A DNA stretch of 64,000 bases from contig MU385970.1 of NCBI GenBank assembly GCA_022497145.1, forward strand, positions 1 through 64,000, read 5' to 3'. Positions within the stretch are counted from its first letter, which is position 1, and each line of letters opens with the position of its first letter. Positions 1 to 12,689 of the stretch are shown here, one piece after another. The notes beneath the pieces are model-generated. The model saw only the letters and a program-made list of their open reading frames with translations. It ran no database searches and was not told the DNA's origin. The stretch comes from Rostrohypoxylon terebratum (lineage: Eukaryota > Ascomycota > Sordariomycetes > Xylariales > Hypoxylaceae). Both the position numbers and the translations under genes were made by a program.

Positions 1-1651
1 GGAGATCACTTCCGGCCGGTGTTTTGCCGCGATTGGTCGTAGATGTTTTCGTTTGTGGGTCTTCTTTCGAGGCTTAGTTTTCAGGATTGTGACATATGAC
101 TAATGATCTTATTAATCGTGTCCCCCTTCCTATTACTAATTTCATTCTCATTCTCATTACTAATCTTGTTACTAATCTCCTTCTCAATCGTACCTCTATA
201 CCTACTAGGTAGTAGGTATGGTCAAAATGTGTTGATGAGATATAATCTATTACCACAGGTGTATCCGCAGCACTATACAGCCGTTCCCTAATATGCCTAA
301 CCTAGGTCCTAAGTACCTACCTATAATGCTTTGGTAGACTAGGTATTTCGGGCGCATACCTAATATGATGTCCCCATGTAAACCTCACAGATGTAAAGTG
401 TATTAAGTCTATTTCGACAGGGATATCCTCGCTTGCCTATTATCTATCTACCTAGATATGCATGGCAGCGTGTCATTTCACCTGCCTATATGATATCAGT
501 CTTTCACAATCGACTCTAGCTCAAGCTTCTTGTATTAGATCTGTAATTATTGAGGTACCTTAAGAAGACGTAGGAGACCCAAACTGGCTTCACCTACTGC
601 TCTAATTGTCAGTCAACTACCTAGATAGACAATTAAAAGTCCCTCTGTTATTGTTTCCGGATTTTCAAGATATATATATTACTATATCATGCAACGTTTA
701 AAAGCTTTGCTTCGGAAACGAAAGCACAAGGGAAATAACTCAGACTGCCTAGACACTAAAAAGATGAGATCGCGCACTTCAAAGTATTCCAATTCTCCTG
801 AAAACCCGTACCAACAGGAAACGTTTTATCGCTAACCTCGACTTTTCAAGGCGCCAAAAGAACACTCCCCAATGCAGTCCTAGGGCGGAAGATCATGATC
901 AGACCACTCTCCCACGTGAGCCTGTGAATGGAAATATTGGAATCAGAGAAGAAACAAGGTTTTTCCCTTCTCTTTCTACGATTAGCAGCGAATCCGATAG
1001 GGGCGTGTCGCATAACTGTGAGGGATATATTCTTGGGAATGTTAGCTCAGATATTACGTCCCGAATGGATAGACAGCCAAGAGATACGCCTACAGAGTCA
1101 TAAGGCAAGGAAATGAAAAAAACAGTTACCCGTTTACTTTAAACAACATAATTAGCCGAGCGCGTCTAAAAGCAAAAGGTTTATCACCCCTTTCAACAAG
1201 AGAGCAAGTTAACAACTCATTTCGTAAGAGAGAGGAACTCCCGACATGTGGAGATATGGTACTCCAGACTGAGGGATTCAAGACCATGGCATATATATCA
1301 TTGAATCTGGCTAGTTTACAGCGCTGAGGTATTGCCTAGTCAGGCGACCCACCATGAATATTATTTTGGAATCTGACAACATCTTAGCGAAAGCATCTAG
1401 AGACGTACTAAAAATGATGTATCAACGAGTTCCAAGTGCCCTTTATTCCTTTGATGGATCATTACCGTGCTGCCGAGAGGATATCATAGGTACCTAAGTA
1501 GGTATGCTTGAGCAGAAGCATTCAAAAGATAACCTATGTTATTGTCTATGTACTGGGGCCTAGTATTTGGGTGCTAATCTCCGCCGTTGGTATGGGAGCC
1601 ATGCGAAATAGTAATTATATACAATGAATTTCCTACCCGACAGAACAAAAT
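1..1651. other. gene-poor left edge
   Basis: No convincing coding region is seen on either strand. The short open frames have biased, low-complexity translations without recognisable motifs. TAGGTA/CCTAGG-type short motifs occur near 300-320 and 1485-1505. The kinase-like gene on the minus strand ends at the right edge of this interval, so the last 100-200 bases probably include its 3' untranslated region. Confidence 0.5.
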
Positions 1652-3155
1652 TTATAGTATCAAGTCATCCAATTCTGGTGGCTCCTCGGGTGGCTTGTTC
1701 GGCGGTGCGAAGAGGAGGGACTCGCAAAGTTGTTTTACCATCTCGTCTGTTTCCGCCTCGGGGTGTGCGTAAATTTCCGCAGGCTTGTCAGCGAAGGCAT
1801 TTTGGCACAACCAATGCACTCTAAATAGATCTGGACGATCGTTGCGTTCTGACGCTAGGAACAACGAGACAAGGACCGCCAGATCGTCATCGAGCCAGGT
1901 GAGTGGCCCGCCCTGACTCGAGAGTGGATGGATTGCGTGGGCTTGTGTCTTTATAGCGACTCCGTTATACGTAAATTCATAAGACTTCTTAAAATCTTTA
2001 TCATGTACTAATAAACCGGTGTTTAAAGTGATCAGGGCTACCATTATCTATCACGCTTGTCAGCAGACGACTCAGCAGACGACAGAATCAGCATCCTACA
2101 CATATATAGGTAGGTACTTACTTTTCCGATGTCCCATAGATTACGTGGTACACCGTAACCGCCAGATAATTGATTCCCTTCAATCTCCATGCTGGCGAGA
2201 CCGAAATCGATTAACTTCAGGATCGGTGAAAACTCGTGGTCTGGATCTTGAAGAAACTCGCCAAGGAGGACTAGGTCAATATCAGCTCGCGAATTCTCAT
2301 GTATATAGGTAGGTACCTAGGCCCTAGGTATCAAATGTAAATCAAAATAACAATCAAGAGGCATCTACATACTGTTATGCGCATGGAGGTCACCATGTAT
2401 TAACAGCGACGGCGCTACGCCTGGAATCGGCACTTCGTCGACGAGCGTGTTATCCGTACGCGACGGGGGATACTACATCAGTCCGATAGAGAATCAGCAC
2501 CAGCTCGTATAGAAACAGCGGGAATAACCTTTAAAAAGGATACCTACTTACGGCCATACCAGTGCAAGCCCTTACCACTAATACCATTGTCAGCTCAGTG
2601 TATTCTTACGCAGAAAAGGCGAGATAATCTCGTCACAAGGTTGACTTACAGCAGTACAGAAACCTCCATAACAAACGATTTGGCAGACGTACCACGTTGT
2701 TGGCAAGAGCAACCTGAATGAAATTATAGACTGTCCCGTTTGGTATCCATTCCATTATGATATACTCTCCAACGGGGGGTTCTTTCTGTTCTGGTGGAAG
2801 AGCTAGAGGATCTTTTTCAATGTCGAGAATTTGCACGATATGCTTGCAACCGCGCAACGCCTGTATAATCCCATGATGTTAAAATAAAGGGGCTCAACTA
2901 TACCGAATGATAGAATTTCAAAAGGTACTTTACCTCCAGGGCTTTTCTCTCGGTTCTCATCAACTCCTGTGAATTAGTAAAGTGAAAAGATTTCTTGACT
3001 ATAAACTGTTTCAGTCCCGGTCTGTTCGGGTCGTTGTACCGTATTTGATGGGCAGAGCCGTGGGCTCCGCTGGAGATAAATCTCACATACTCGAAACGGG
3101 GGTCCCTAGTAAAGCGTTCTTTGAGTATATTAACTTCGTCCTGGAACGTCGCCAT
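1652..3155 (-). CDS. protein kinase-like domain protein, six exons
   Basis: Exons on the minus strand are 3155-2934, 2860-2650, 2577-2552, 2472-2373, 2285-2122 and 2047-1652, giving 372 residues with no frame break. Introns are 72-87 nt with GTAAGT- or GTATGT-type donors and AG acceptors. The product reads as a small eukaryotic protein kinase-like domain: glycine-rich loop ISSGAHGSAH at about residues 27-36, a VKK lysine near 54-55, a candidate alpha-C glutamate near 69, catalytic loop HGDLHAHN at 179-186 and LIDFG with DFG at 213-215. Family knowledge: stand-alone kinase-like genes with an HGDLHxxN loop are common in filamentous ascomycetes, mostly without known substrates. The start is the first ATG in frame; a GTG four codons upstream is not expected to be used. 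All core catalytic residues appear present, so activity is plausible. The substrate is unknown. Confidence 0.82.
2286..2372 (-). repeat. CCTAGG palindrome inside intron 4 of the kinase-like gene
   Basis: The interval is the fourth intron of the kinase-like gene. Plus-strand positions 2307-2330 contain AGGTAGGTACCTAGG followed by CCTAGGTA, the same palindromic motif that is dispersed through the intergenic DNA of the window. The neighbouring intron 2048-2121 also carries TAGGTAGGTA beside its donor. Confidence 0.6.
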
Positions 3156-6100
3156 TTTTGCGTCCACCTAAACAATCCAAATTGCAATACGAGTAGCTAT
3201 GATTCTACATATTTTATAGCAATTGGCTTTTCTTTGATTCTCGTTATTGTTCCTTGTGATAAGGCTCGCCAATCCCAATGCAGTCATAACGAACAAGGAA
3301 ATCCACAAGGAAGAACCCGAGACTCTTTTTACCAAATAATCATTTCAACGAAAGTGTTTCCCAGTGTTGACAATAGGTTAGTAGACATCCGTTACTTGAA
3401 GCTATAAATACATCTCATCGATAATTCCTACTCTAGAATCCGAGGTATATCAACCTACCTAATGTACCTAGGTGATTGAATCAATCAAACTGAGATACCC
3501 TTTCTCTCTACAATCTATTTTCGAAGTCTACCAGGTAGCCATTGCTCTTTGTTAGAGTACTATGTCTAGCGGGTACCTAAGAGCTCGATAGTGTGTACTA
3601 TTATTCGTGAACTTTTACCTGGGTACTAGGTAGGTATCAACAACTTGACTCCCTGATATGACAACAGCAGCAATTATTTCTGCATATTTTTTCCATGACC
3701 ACGGAGCATTTCATGGTTTGTTTGTAAGTCTGCTATAAGTCATGTTATGTGAACTTGTGGCGATCCTAGATTGTTTCACACGACTCCAAATCTTCACAAA
3801 CCTATCGTCGAATGATCATCCCTTTCCGTTGATACGTTAGAATTATTCGTACACATGGAGATTATAACGCACACCCTTTGATTTTCGAAGGAGCCTACTT
3901 TTAGTATCTAACCCGACGCAACCAGCCCATTTCGGAAACAGTTTCGATGCTGTTACGCGGCCTGCTATAGACCGGGGACCAGATTAACCCGGATATCTGG
4001 CAAGCGAGCCTTATTCTAATGCCGAATAACACGGTATATGGGCGAATAGCAAAGCCTTGTCGTGGTCAGGCGCGCTTCCGATACCGTCGAGAGTCTTTGG
4101 CTGTGGAAGCGTCGGAACCCCATCTCACATGCAAGAGCGCCGGGATGGTCCGATACGCGGGCAGAAAAATCAGTCCATCTTCCAGCAACGACGGAACAGG
4201 CCCGAAATAATCCGAATTACGGATTGCTGATCTCGCCTTGCTGGATTACACTGCATGTCATACGGGAAGGATGCAGGGCATCTAGAACTTCGAGGATCTC
4301 CCGTGTCTACCCCTTGCTAAGTCGCATAGAGACTAGGTCCTTTTGGGGATATATGATTGTGTATTATTACCTACGAATTATTATTTGTCAAACCCCTCAG
4401 CCGTCTTTCCTCTTAGACTCGGAATCAAGTTGTCGTTCATGTAGCCAATGTCTCAGAAATGTTCTTCTCCTAAAAAGGATACTATATCCTCACGTTACCT
4501 AAAGATGGTCATGCATTGATAGGCATGTACGCATGTATTCATAAGTATCAGTCACAACGTGTAAATAGTCTGTCTCTAGCTAAGAAATGACAGTGTTTGT
4601 ACATCACCGGGGAAACGAAATTTGAATATGCACAATATCATATCACCACGTAGAAGTGCAACGTACTTAAGCTTACCTGAAGTAAACGTAGAATGGCTCA
4701 CTTAAGATTCTCGGGTGCGTCGTGGGGGTGTTATACAATGACCAAAAGCACACATGAATCTCTCAGATTAGGGGGCATTCATTTATAAAGCTGACCTCAC
4801 CCCAATCGGGTCCCCTGCCGAGATCATGGGCTTAGCACGTAGCGCTGCGGCGCATCTTAGTGTAAGCTGCCTTGATGTTGCGATGCGTCGTGCCCTTGAA
4901 TTCTTGATGTCAAAGCTAATATGTATATTCGCTGCCGTCTCGATATTGTAGTCTAGGTTAGGTAGGTATGCTGGATCTGTTGCTACACTCAATCTCACCA
5001 CGATGTTGAAAATACTGGTTCACCGATAAGGTCAGCTTACTCACTCTGGGTGCAACCCAATTCGGACAAGTGACCGATTATATATGTACGAAGGGAAAAG
5101 CAGTCAATCCGCTATGTCGCCGTCGTGTCGCGCTCCATTTCAACCATCTTCTTACCGTCTAGATGTCGCCCCTCTCAACATAAAATTACCTTGTGATCGA
5201 AGCCCACCGCTAGATCCACGTAATTTGCCTGCCACCTTCACTTAGATGAGCAGCACTATGCATGAAATATGTAGAGGCGCCGTTAGCTGGTGAATAGGCA
5301 AAGCGCCACAGGTCGGAACTCTTTCGGCCGATATCAACCCAGGGCAACGGTAACGAGGTGGAGGTCAGCAAATATCATCAGATTTCCCATCAATTCGTGA
5401 TGCTAACCTCTTGAGACTGCGTTTCGTACCTGATAGATCTTGCTCTAGTATAGAGCCCTGGCAGTCGGTCTTGTTGGGGGAAGCAAAGAGGGGAGGGGGT
5501 GCAAGCATTGTGTCAGCAATAGCTAGCTTAGTACCCGACCCTATGGCGGCTGCAGACCTGCATCCTCAACCCTGCTGACAATTCTCCTCTTGCATACAGC
5601 ACAAGCACGGCACAGGCATGTTCTGCAGAAAGCAAGCTACGAGCTCTGCATTAGCCCCAAAAAGAAAAAAAAAGAGCTCTTTTCTACCATGCCGGTTTGG
5701 GGATGTGAATGGCGATCCATGTCTTGCATGAAGGCACCGGAATTCATCACGACCGAGAGACGAGGTGACGAGATATCCTGCTCGACCGCGCTCGTCTTTG
5801 CGACGTTGGGCATGGCTATACGAAAGACGCGCTTTTGCCCTTTTGCCCAGGCCGCGACGCAGAGATCCAGGTTGGTCCACGAGCCGGAGGAGGCCTTAAG
5901 CATGCTCAAACTCCGCGCCGTCGGCCGTTTGCGAATGGCCAGAAGATCGACCTACCTCTGCGCAAACTCTCCGTGGAGATACCGAGCCACACAGTTTGGA
6001 AAAGGTTGGATGAAGGAATGAAATCGGGTGTACGACTCCGAGATTCTTAGGCCAATTGTCCCAATTGCCCTAGTATGATGATAAACGCTCGAGACCAGAA

Positions 6101-7851
6101 GAGTCGGTTGGAAATAGGCAGTGGAGGCTAAGTGTAGAAATCGGATATTAACGTATCTTTTGTGATTTTGGGAGGTCGAAAAGAAAGGTCTAGGCTGATT
6201 CTAATCAATTCGGCTCATTTCTTCACCCTATCTCCTTCTATCTCCCCCCCTATTTCCATCTTACCTAGGTTATACAGAAAGGGGCAACTCCATGATATAC
6301 CACCACCACATCATTTCTCAAAGAAAATAATCACCAATAATTAAGCGCATTCAACTTGACCTAAGAGTTCTATGATATGATTTGGGATTTGGATAGATTG
6401 ATGTTGTTCGATGGTACCGACGATATCAAGATATATACTAGGTATTCATCCTAAAGATGTTCATTAGAGAACATGACAATTACTACCCATATCCAATACA
6501 TATAATAACCATGTGCTCTTAGCGTGTCACTTGGTTACCTACCTACTAAAAATGAAAACAAGAAGCAGTTTTTTCTTCTTCCTTTTTTTCCTTTTTTTCC
6601 CCCCCTAGATGTTGTCTGGTTGCGGCCGATATCATGAGATGCCCCATTCTTTATCAAATTACTAAACCGTACAACGGCTTGGGAAACCGGATGAGTCAGT
6701 GTTTATGTTTCAGACCCCCATCCCCCATCGAGAACTCCACATTCCGATGAGAAAGCAATGGGGAAAGGCTACTGCAGCTAGCTTCGGTCAAGGAGGTACT
6801 TGTATATACTTGAATATACCTAAGGCCCTAAGTTACCTGATAAGGTAGGAAAATTTGTCTCGGTATAGGTATTGTCGAGTCGAGGCCTTCGGAAAGAGAC
6901 TCGAAAACCTCATTCGTTAGGTAATGAATGTCTCTTCTAAACTGTCTACCTACTATGTAGGACCAAGGTAAATACCAGCAATATTATTCAACAAACATCC
7001 ATGGATGTCGTCTAGGTACTGTTTCGGCGAATATAGATAAATAATAGCGGGTACTTTGACAATCTTCGCAGATACACGTTTACACCAGGATTTTATTGCC
7101 CTCTGCGCGTACTAGCATCGCGTGCTACTACCTAGGTCCTAGGTTACAGCTCGACATTAGTTACCTATCTGGCATGTTCTACTCATCGTCGCTCGCATGT
7201 AGTGACGTTGAATTGGACTCCGTGATCATTATTCTTCCGGGCCCACACAATTGGACTTTGAGTAGAGTTGATGCTACCTCCCTGCCTCCCTAAGCAGCTA
7301 GGTGAGCTGGGGAGGCGATAAGGGTGATTCGATGTGCTTGATTCTCAAGTCTCGTGACCGCGTTGGGTGGATAGGTCGTAAGTTCGTAATAGCTGGGGAA
7401 TACTATGTGTCGTACTATCATACTGTTGTGAATGTAACGATGAGGGAGGAATGGTTCTTGTTTTTTTTCGGAGCCCCGTAACCCAACTTCCAAATCCGAG
7501 CTATCCCCAGGGGGAAAAATCGCGTGGTCCCAGACATTGGTGATATTGGGTTGTGGGAATCGGTGCCAGATACTGTACTTCAAGGTTGCTGGTCGCTGGT
7601 TGCTGGTTGCTCAGTATTACAGCCGTGCTGCGTACTATGTATATGCTGTAGGTACCTAGTGTACAGAGTAGATTTAGAAGATACTACGTTCGGGTTTCCC
7701 AGCAAAGAAAAAATAAATCTCGCTACAGCACATGTGAGCGGGCTACTAAGCCCGTTTAGGGATCGCGATTGCGCGACTCTTCTAATTAGCGCAATGATTT
7801 ACGGGACCAACACAGCATCCAATGGATCCCGGACCGAAAGTACGGGCATGC

Positions 7852-7882
7852 GGTCCATAGCGTCCATAGCGTCCATAGCGTC
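7852..7882. repeat. 9-bp tandem repeat (CGTCCATAG)
   Basis: About three and a half copies of CGTCCATAG lie head to tail, the first with one changed position. The array is in non-coding sequence. Confidence 0.85.
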
Positions 7883-8360
7883 TAATTATAAATGACCGGT
7901 GCGCTCAAAAGGTAAAGATAATCGGCTCACGATGTCAGGGGGGTAAACCACGATATAGAAGAGGTGATTCACTTTTAGTCACACTTTCGGACTTGAGCGA
8001 CGACTTGAGTTGGAGGATTGGAAGAAGACATTGGGATCGCTGGCCGAATTCTCTATCCTACATACCCTACACATACAATTAGCATGGCGACGAGAGGCTA
8101 CTATGCTGTTAGTACTATTATGGACCATGGTACTTTGGTCGCCACCTAAGGCTAGGATGCTCGCCAAGAATGTTTCGGGAGGCCATGCGAAAGCTTGACT
8201 TGACAGCTGTTGTGATGGAATTGCTGACAACCTTGGAACTGTTCTTGGTTAGGTATGCTAGCCGTACAGAGCCCAGACCGTGCAAACCGTATGTATTGTA
8301 CATACAAACCCGAACGGCCTGCCGCCTGACAAGGTTCTGGAATATGTCTCCGAAACCTTT

Positions 8361-8385
8361 CGACCTCGACCTCGACCTCGGCCTC
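8361..8385. repeat. 6-bp tandem repeat (CGACCT)
   Basis: Four consecutive hexamers of CGACCT, the last changed to CGGCCT, in non-coding sequence. Confidence 0.8.
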
Positions 8386-11046
8386 CAGTTGACGAGTAAG
8401 GAGTTTCGATATTTCGAAATTTCGATCTAAAATCGCGGCTTTACTGTATTTCTAGTGCTTAGTGCCAGTCCTTATCTTCGAAACCAAACAGCTAAACTCA
8501 AGTCAGTATCCCGTGGTGTGCCAAGCGATCATGCGGCGACATTTTTTTCAAGAAACAACCTTGAAATATCCTTGGGAAGATTACTACGTATTAAGAAGAA
8601 AAGAGAATTAAAAAAAAGACGCCGCGTCGGCAGACAACGTAAACGAAGCGCTAAGAGGATGAACTCTAACCCCTCTAAACCTAGATCAGCTAGATCAGCT
8701 AGACTTACAGATACCGCTACTGCATAGTGTAATAAGTAGCTGCATAATGGTAAGAAAGAGCCGAGAGAAGTTGCGAGGACCTGGAAGGCGCAAGACACTA
8801 ATACTAGGTACCTATGTAGTAGTTAAAGAAAACCAAGAGCGCTGAGGCGTGTTGGCAAGGGTGACAAGGGCGACAAGTGGATGAGTGGATGTCTGGAAGG
8901 GACAAGGGGGGAGCTTAGCCCCTGGGGATCCATGGCAGCCATGGGATTTTCGACTAATCTAAGCAAACCGATCAACTGAATGCCGTTTCTCGATGACGTA
9001 TCTGGCAATGGTTGACCCTAGAACCTTGGAACACTAAGATGTAAACGTGCTTAGCGGCCACGATGGAGCGTCTCTTCTTTTCGCCGCAATCCATCTCTAC
9101 AGGTAATCCTTCCTCTTCTTCTTCGCCTCGTCTTCTTTCGCCATCATTGTCGTGTGGATTCAATCTTCCTGCGAGACGGATCCTTCGTCTCTTCACTACC
9201 TACCTTTCTACCCCGGAATTCGCAATCCGCCAACCGACAACTGACCACCGACCACCGCAAACGTAATATCGTAAGAGAGCTGGAGTCTGGAGAAGTACCT
9301 AGTGCAATGTTCTTTGCCATCACTCTACTCCGCTCTTCTCCACACGCTCACCTTCACCTTAACACACACCGGGGATCGTGATGCGAAGTCGTTACATAGG
9401 TAGCAATAGTATGTGAGTTATCTAAGCACGACCAGGCTTCCAGGTCAAGAAGGTATCAGATGAGTTCAAGAGATTAAGAGGATCGTTAATGACATAGATT
9501 CCCACCCCATCTACTACCTGTCTACCACCATCTTACCCCACGTAAAGTCGGCAGTTTCGCATTGGGTAGCAAGCAATGTTGTCTTACCTACACTCATTTA
9601 TGTTCATCTGCGCTCGTTCATACCCATCTACACCCATCTCCACCCATACCTATACATAAGTACAACACGTCTCGTCGACCATCTCTCGAGTTCGAATTGG
9701 TTACCGAGTTACAGTAACGAGGGCCCTTGGACAATTGAGATGAAACCCCCCGCGGTGTTGGGTGTCTTGGGTGCCACTATTTACGCAGCCCAAGCCGGTA
9801 TCAACGGAATTTTGCGGTGTTTTTTTGTCACCTATTGTATCTTTCTGTCCCCTTTGTCCCCTCTCTTTCTCCTGCTGCGGTGGAGGTCGTGTGCAATCGG
9901 TGTAACCCAAGGTCTGACCTATTTTATGGGTTCTGTGGGTTTCTGATGAGTTTTAATGGGACCTCTTTGTGCCGTAGTCGACGGGCTTAGTAGTAGCAGT
10001 GCTGCAGTAGGAGATAGGAAAGGGCTAGAGAACTAGACCTGACGGGTCCGAGGCAACCCGTTGCAGCTGCCGTGGTAGGGCAGTAATCGAAACATTGAAC
10101 ACAGGGCTATGGTATCTACCCAATACCTAATGTTTGTCAGGGTAACGGTCCCTACGTAAGTACCTTAGGTAGGCAAGGGCAAGTACCAACCTATAAACAG
10201 CTCAGTAAGGAGGGTATCAGTGTATCAAGTGAGGAAATACCTACCTATGGAGTATGTCCAGTGAAACCTCCCCCATATCCCCCATATTGACGCCCATACT
10301 TCCCAAACTTCCTTACTACTCCCCCATACCTAGCCCCAAGTCTCCTCATATAATTGTGCCCCTCTATGACATCATGTCGTTTTTGTCTGCCGAGGCTGAT
10401 GTTCAAAGTCGTCATCTTGACTTTGTTTGTGCATCTTACTTTTTTTCCGCGTCGTCTTAGCCGCGACTAGGCGTCTTTGTAAAATGTAGGTAAAATGCTA
10501 AGAAAGATGTATGTAATGTTTAAGTTATGTACTTCGTATGCCTGGTATGGATGTGTCTGTGTGTAGGACCTACCTAATAGTAGGTACCTGAGAATGGCTC
10601 TTACCTTGGCCAATGCTTCGCTACTAGGTTCTAGACGTACTAAAATAATGGTACATATGTACGTGATGGTGGGCAAGTGCAGTCTGGTTCTTGTACGAAA
10701 GTACCTAAAGTCTTAAGACTTAAGCTGTCCATGCATATGTCTATTTTCATTTTCTTACCTGTAATTTTTTTTCTCTCTTTACATAGTACTTGTTCCTTCA
10801 ATTCCCCCAACCAGATCTCCAAAAAAAAAACACAATCCAGGTCGAGGAACCCCAAAAAACCCAAAAATACAAAGCAAAGAGATTAAATCAGACAATTATT
10901 TCCCGCATTCCCCAGAAAAAACAGATCACAATAAAAAATCGGAAAACTGTGTGCCATGGGCTTGCATAGACATGGGGTCGTCTGACATGAATCCTGCATT
11001 CGGCTTGACCCCAAGGGGAGCCCCGGATTTGCTGGGAAGTCCAGCT

Positions 11047-11072
11047 TACCAACGTACCAACGTACCAACGTA
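11047..11072. repeat. 8-bp tandem repeat (TACCAACG)
   Basis: Three perfect copies of TACCAACG followed by TA. Confidence 0.9.
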
Positions 11073-11120
11073 ATGGACATTTCGTCTTGTCGGGCCTCTC
11101 CCGATTTCACATAGTATTTC

Positions 11121-11205
11121 ACACCACCACTACCATTACCATTACCATTATCATTACCATTACCACCACCACCTACCATCAACCACTACCACCATCACCA
11201 TCATG
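11121..11205. repeat. ACC/ATT triplet-hexamer microsatellite
   Basis: An imperfect array built from ACCATT, ACC and ATC units. It is purine-poor on the plus strand over roughly 85 bases. Confidence 0.8.
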
Positions 11206-11900
11206 TCTTGTTGGCTGAACTGGTTGAAGCAACCGAAGCAACATGGAAGACAGGAAGGCTAGAAGACGGGAAGATGGGAAGAAAAGAACATTCTAAACCA
11301 GCCCAACCTGCAGCTAGTGCTGTCGTCATACCTGTAGGGTCGGGTCGATGGCCCCCGTCCGAACTGCCTCTTCCTTCTTAGACGACTCGTAGACTTCCAT
11401 CAAGCCTATCAAGCCCGTCAAGCCCAGGAAACCGAACAAGTCAAGGAAGCCCAATTCCATATTCCATTCCGAATTCCAGCCGCCAATTAGACGTTCCCAT
11501 GTCCTTAAATTCCCAAATCCACCAATTCGTCTCAATTTGTCTATTAACTTATTCCTTAAGCCCAATGCATCCCTGTTCTCTGCTTCGTAGGGTTAGTCCT
11601 GGAAGCGTTCCATGCACAGAAAGAGGAAACGAACAGGGTCCTGTCAATTCCAATGGATCCAATGATTCTACCTATGTACCTAGCAGTTCTAGGTAGTTTC
11701 AAGGTAGTATATGCTTAGCCGTAGATGTCGAACAGCGTAGCCTCGACGTCCCTTGTTTTTTTTGTTTTTTAGAAAAAAAAATAGCTTTATTTCTTTCTTT
11801 GTCAACAGGTCGATGGATCGATCAATGGAGATGGAGACACCGAGATATACGTACATCTATACCTCTTTACGTCCATGCAATTATACAATCCCCACGTATA

Positions 11901-11954
11901 CCGTCCATACGCCCATACGCCCACACGTCCACACGTCCACACGTCCACACATAC
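11901..11954. repeat. 8-bp tandem repeat (CACACGTC)
   Basis: Three near-perfect copies of an 8-base CACACGTC unit, preceded by degenerate relatives of the same unit (CCATACGC). Confidence 0.8.
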
Positions 11955-12014
11955 AACCCTCCGCAAGTGTGGACTGACCGATCCACGATCTGCTAGGTCC
12001 TCCGGGTACTAGGG

Positions 12015-12074
12015 AATAGGTATGGGTATAGGTATAGGTAATAGGTATAGGTATAGGTATAGGTATGATAGGTA
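12015..12074. repeat. 6-bp tandem repeat (ATAGGT)
   Basis: About nine copies of ATAGGT with single-base interruptions. The unit resembles the TAGGTA half of the dispersed palindrome, so the array may have grown out of it. Confidence 0.85.
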
Positions 12075-12314
12075 CAAGCTGACGGCTCGAAATCATGGGT
12101 GTCACTGGACTGGCTCTGAGGTCCCTGGTGACTTCCCCATTTTTTTTCGGTCGCTCTATGCCTCGCTTGTTGCCTCTCCTAAGTTCTTTTTAGTCTGAAT
12201 TCTTATTAGTATACCTAATGGATTAGTATGAATAGGTATGTACTTTTCTTATTCCTTGCTGCCACTATTAATAAGCTTTCAATCCGTCACCGTCATCTCC
12301 AGCTCATATTCATG

Positions 12315-12541
12315 TATATATAAACTGGAGACTATCCCCAGACCGGCGTGCTTGTCTCGAACTCTTTCCTCTCCTAAGCTTTCTTGTCTCGGGCCTAATT
12401 CGTGTCACCCTCAAGCCCTCAAGCCCTCAAGCTCTCAAGCCACCCACATCATATCTTCGGGTCCGCACCTTGGACTTCCCGATCTTACTGTTTATTTTGC
12501 CTCCCCTTCTCTTTCCTCCTCCCCCCTCCCCCTCCTCTTCT
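12315..12541 (+). promoter_or_regulatory. probable promoter of the MFS transporter gene
   Basis: A TATA-like run TATATATAAA lies at 12315-12324. A strongly pyrimidine-rich tract of C and T runs follows at about 12495-12540, typical of the area around fungal transcription starts. The ATG is about 150 bases further on. A short CTCAAGC tandem array at 12408-12441 lies between the two elements. Confidence 0.45.
12408..12441. repeat. 7-bp tandem repeat (CCTCAAG)
   Basis: About four and a half copies of a CCTCAAG unit, one with a changed base, between the TATA-like run and the pyrimidine tract upstream of the MFS transporter gene. Confidence 0.8.
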
Positions 12542-12689
12542 GGTCTGGGTGCTTAGCCCTGGAAGTGTTTCTCGTTACGAGGGCATCATATGTCAGTAAC
12601 AAGATATACTCTTCCACCCGCCCTTTGAAGACCTATCCACTTCATAGCACCGCATAGCACTCCCTAGCTATCCCACCAACCGACCAGTT

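Larger units (their letters stand above)
3156..12311. other. 9 kb gene-poor region
   Basis: No gene could be assembled. Open frames up to about 145 codons exist, for example 4062-4502 plus and opposing frames at 5566-6021, but they show no family motifs. The sequence holds dispersed CCTAGG palindromes (for example 7128-7145) and several short tandem arrays listed separately. A long T/C-rich tract lies at about 6570-6605. From about 12.3 kb the sequence becomes the promoter of the MFS transporter gene. Confidence 0.5.

Noticed and set aside
4062..4502. 146-codon open frame on the plus strand
   Set aside because: The translation has no family motif, no ATG-proximal conserved block and no splice partner. 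The minus strand of the same patch is equally unremarkable.
9687..9700. TTCGAATT sequence resembling a tRNA B box
   Set aside because: No matching A box, acceptor stem or cloverleaf could be built around it.
12238..12657. 139-codon open frame just before the MFS transporter gene
   Set aside because: It overlaps the TATA-like run and pyrimidine tract of the promoter. The Ser/Leu-rich translation is explained by CT-rich leader DNA.
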